From Flavobacterium sp. SH_e (GTDB lineage Bacteria > Bacteroidota > Bacteroidia > Flavobacteriales > Flavobacteriaceae): a stretch of DNA of 64,000 nucleotides. Shown piece by piece: positions 62,578 to 64,000 of this stretch. Position 1 is the first letter of the stretch. Each line of letters starts with the position of its first letter. The position numbers and the translations under genes are program-made. The notes below the pieces were generated by a model that saw nothing but the letters and a program-made list of their open reading frames with translations, did not search any database and was not told the DNA's origin. The stretch spans positions 832,269 through 896,268 of the forward strand of contig NZ_JAOVZN010000006.1 of NCBI RefSeq assembly GCF_025717045.1, read 5' to 3'.

Positions 62578-62809
62578 TTTTCCATTTTTGATATTCCGAT
62601 CTCATACAATGTCCGCAAGGTCTGAAACCATTTTGTTTAGCATCATTTTCAGATAAAAAGAAAACCCGATTTTCTTTTTTCATTCTTTTTCCCGAAGAAC
62701 ATTTAAGCGTTCCGTAGATTTTTAATTTTTGGTTGCCACCGAAACAAATTTCCGCATTTTTAATTTTACTACGAAGATCTGAATCTGAAATTTTATTGTG
62801 TTTGATCAT
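62564..62809 (-). CDS. Stand-alone Ada metal-binding domain protein, one zinc ligand missing
   Basis: 81 residues. Resembles the N-terminal zinc domain of Ada, which repairs methyl phosphotriesters by transfer to a cysteine. Matching parts: KLKIYGTLKCSSGKRMKKEN, VFFLSENDAKQNGFRPCGHC. Of the four Ada cysteines (C38, C42, C69, C72 in E. coli), three are present here as C37, C65 and C68; the C42 position is K41. A further cysteine, C22, is present elsewhere. Overlaps alkB by 14 bp. It may still bind zinc using another ligand, or have lost the repair reaction. Confidence 0.85.
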   Translation of the reverse strand: MIKHNKISDSDLRSKIKNAEICFGGNQKLKIYGTLKCSSGKRMKKENRVFFLSENDAKQNGFRPCGHCMRSEYQKWKNGLI

Positions 62810-62825
62810 ATTCGTTTTACGTTAA

Positions 62826-62907
62826 TTTTTCCGCCACGAATTCACGAATTAAACTAATTTTACACGCACAGATTTTAAAAATAATTCGTGAATTTGTGGC
62901 GGAAAAA
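62826..62907. repeat. 26-bp inverted repeat (CCGCCACGAATTCACGAATT type)
   Basis: Arms 62826-62851 and 62882-62907 are reverse complements with one mismatch and enclose 30 bp. It sits between two genes of the alkylation-repair cluster. The structure and the motif CCACGAATTCACGAATT look like a dispersed intergenic repeat of this genus. Confidence 0.75.
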
Positions 62908-62910
62908 TAT

Positions 62911-63624
62911 TCATGAAAGGGCATCGTGAAAAATAATTCCCAATGTAAAACGTTCACCAGAATGAACTTCACTAACACCGTGTTTCATATTCACACGATA
63001 ATATCCTTTTGTACCTTTTACGGGTTTAAAATGGGTTGTAAAAACTAGAATATCTCCTTTTCTGGGTTTCAAAACAATCGCTTTAGATTGTGCTCTTGGA
63101 GTTTGTTGAGTCAACACAAATTCACCTCCAGTAAAATCCTCATCTGGTTCATTTAGAAAAAGCACAATTTGAATAGGAAAATATATATCTCCATATAAGT
63201 CTTGATGCAAAGTATTGAATCCGCTTTTTCCATATTTTAAAATCAAAACCGTTGCTTTCAACTGATTATTGTCGTGGCATTGTTTTAATAATTCTGAATG
63301 CGTTTTTGGAAAAACAGTATTAATATTGAGAGCTTTCATCCAAGAATTGGCAATCGGAGCGAGTTTCGGATAAATTGAAGTTCGAATATTTTGAATTAAA
63401 TCGGGAAGCGGATAATTGAAATATTTGTATTCGCCTAAACCAAATCGATAACGTTCCATAACAACTGTTTTTCGGTATGTAGATGGATTATCATAATCGA
63501 ATTTTAAATCTTCGCATTGTTCATTATTAAGCACTTTTGGAATAATGGCGAATCCATTTTCGTGCATAGATTCGGTGATGCTTTCCCAGTCTTGAGAAGC
63601 AATTTTTGATTGTATATTTTGCAT
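62911..63624 (-). CDS. 2OG-Fe(II) oxygenase in the alkylation-repair cluster
   Basis: 237 residues. Double-stranded beta-helix dioxygenase with iron ligands H140 and D142 (NTLHQDLYGDIYFP), a distal His in MKHGVSEVHSGERF (H215 or H221) and R225 as the 2-oxoglutarate anchor (GERFTLGIIFHDA). The N-terminal ~100 residues are helical (MQNIQSKIASQDWESITESM). Family members hydroxylate protein or small-molecule substrates; the substrate here is unknown. It lies between the Ada/Ogt gene and the Ada zinc-domain gene on the same strand, so a link to alkylation damage is inferred from context. Confidence 0.88.
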   Translation of the reverse strand: MQNIQSKIASQDWESITESMHENGFAIIPKVLNNEQCEDLKFDYDNPSTYRKTVVMERYRFGLGEYKYFNYPLPDLIQNIRTSIYPKLAPIANSWMKALNINTVFPKTHSELLKQCHDNNQLKATVLILKYGKSGFNTLHQDLYGDIYFPIQIVLFLNEPDEDFTGGEFVLTQQTPRAQSKAIVLKPRKGDILVFTTHFKPVKGTKGYYRVNMKHGVSEVHSGERFTLGIIFHDALS

Positions 63625-63703
63625 AAGAATTTGAGATGTACTAAAGTTTCCATTGATGAAGAATCATTGGAATTTGGAATTTTTAAATTGGGATTTTAAC
63701 TCT

Positions 63704-64000
63704 TTATGGATTTACTTGCGCACCTTCCCAACCAATAATGGCTGTTTTTCTAGTATTTCCCCACATGTAACCGCCAAAAACTCCTGAAGACTGAATTACG
63801 CGATGACAAGGAATAAGAAACGCAACAGGATTACTTCCAATTGCAGTTCCGACGGCGCGAGAAGCATTTGGTTTTTGAATTTGATTTGCAATTGTTCCGT
63901 AAGTAGAAAGCTGTCCCATTGGGATTTTCAGTAAAGTTTCCCAAACTTTCAATTGAAAATCGGTTCCTTTTAAATGAAGTTTAATTTCAGATAATTTGCT
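63704..64000 (-). CDS. Ada/Ogt-type methylated-DNA--protein-cysteine methyltransferase (5' part missing)
   Basis: The last 98 residues of a protein whose start is beyond the right edge. O6-alkylguanine-DNA methyltransferase domain with acceptor Cys in the motif FLIPCHRVIQSSG, preceded by LKGTDFQLKVWETLLKIPMG and STYGTIANQI, PNASRAVGTAIG, and the C-terminal GGYMWGNTRKTAIIGWEG. The reaction transfers the alkyl group from O6-guanine to the cysteine. It could be a full Ada protein with an AraC-type N-terminus or a shorter Ogt; the visible part does not decide. First gene in view of the alkylation-repair cluster. Confidence 0.9.
   Translation of the reverse strand, partial: SKLSEIKLHLKGTDFQLKVWETLLKIPMGQLSTYGTIANQIQKPNASRAVGTAIGSNPVAFLIPCHRVIQSSGVFGGYMWGNTRKTAIIGWEGAQVNP

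Noticed and set aside
1..64000. tRNA/rRNA genes, insertion sequences, prophage
   Set aside because: No cloverleaf-like segments with CCA-type ends, transposase motifs (DDE, HUH) or phage structural genes were seen in any gap or gene.

Overview
The window looks like a chromosomal segment of a Flavobacterium-type member of the Bacteroidota. The evidence is the AT-rich composition, Bacteroidota-type -7 promoter boxes (TAnnTTTG) ahead of many genes, absence of clear Shine-Dalgarno sites, gliding-motility genes (gldE, gldD, gldJ), type IX secretion genes (porU, porV), and two SusC/SusD pairs. No tRNA, rRNA, CRISPR array, prophage or insertion sequence was seen.

Layout. 1-5.1 kb: RNase G (cut by the left edge), a 30-residue basic protein and HU on the minus strand. 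Divergent from these is a plus-strand run mutY-ssb-gldE-gldD. 5.1-11.2 kb: a metal-binding-domain lipoprotein, a DMT exporter, two M16 metalloprotease homologues in tandem (one active, one inactive), and rplU-rpmA. 11.4-20 kb: AsmA-like protein, miaE, a glycosyltransferase, an AraC regulator, an AhpD-like protein and an M1 aminopeptidase lipoprotein. Several palindromic intergenic repeats lie between these. 20-24 kb: pyruvate dehydrogenase E2 and E1-alpha, then cytidine deaminase. 23.5-31.9 kb: porV and porU (minus) divergent from gldJ (plus), then murF.

31.9-58.1 kb is the main accessory region, a polysaccharide utilisation locus (PUL). A membrane-anchored propeller/LuxR regulator is divergent from SusC-SusD-lipoprotein unit 1. 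A 1.2-kb gap follows, then SusC-SusD-lipoprotein unit 2, two GH30, a third GH30, GH16, an endonuclease/exonuclease/phosphatase-family protein, a fourth GH30 and GH3. The enzyme set (GH16 laminarinase-like, several GH30, GH3) points to a mixed beta-1,3/beta-1,6-glucan such as laminarin or fungal wall glucan. That substrate is an inference. Both susC genes are preceded by a pair of 16-bp direct repeats with exactly the same spacing (33 bp) and the same distance to the start codon, followed by a nearly identical 5' leader. This suggests that one regulator controls both units.

58.1-64 kb: a cytosolic-looking transglutaminase-like protein, a small orphan protein, a Nudix-like regulator with a degenerate Nudix box, and a YjbR-family protein. 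Last is a minus-strand DNA-alkylation-repair cluster: Ada/Ogt-type methyltransferase (cut by the right edge), a 2OG-Fe(II) oxygenase, a stand-alone Ada zinc-domain protein lacking one cysteine ligand, and AlkB.

None of the PUL enzymes shows a type IX C-terminal sorting domain. All carry Sec or lipoprotein-type signals, so they probably act in the periplasm or on the outer membrane. All functional calls are from reading motifs and family resemblance; no database search was possible.
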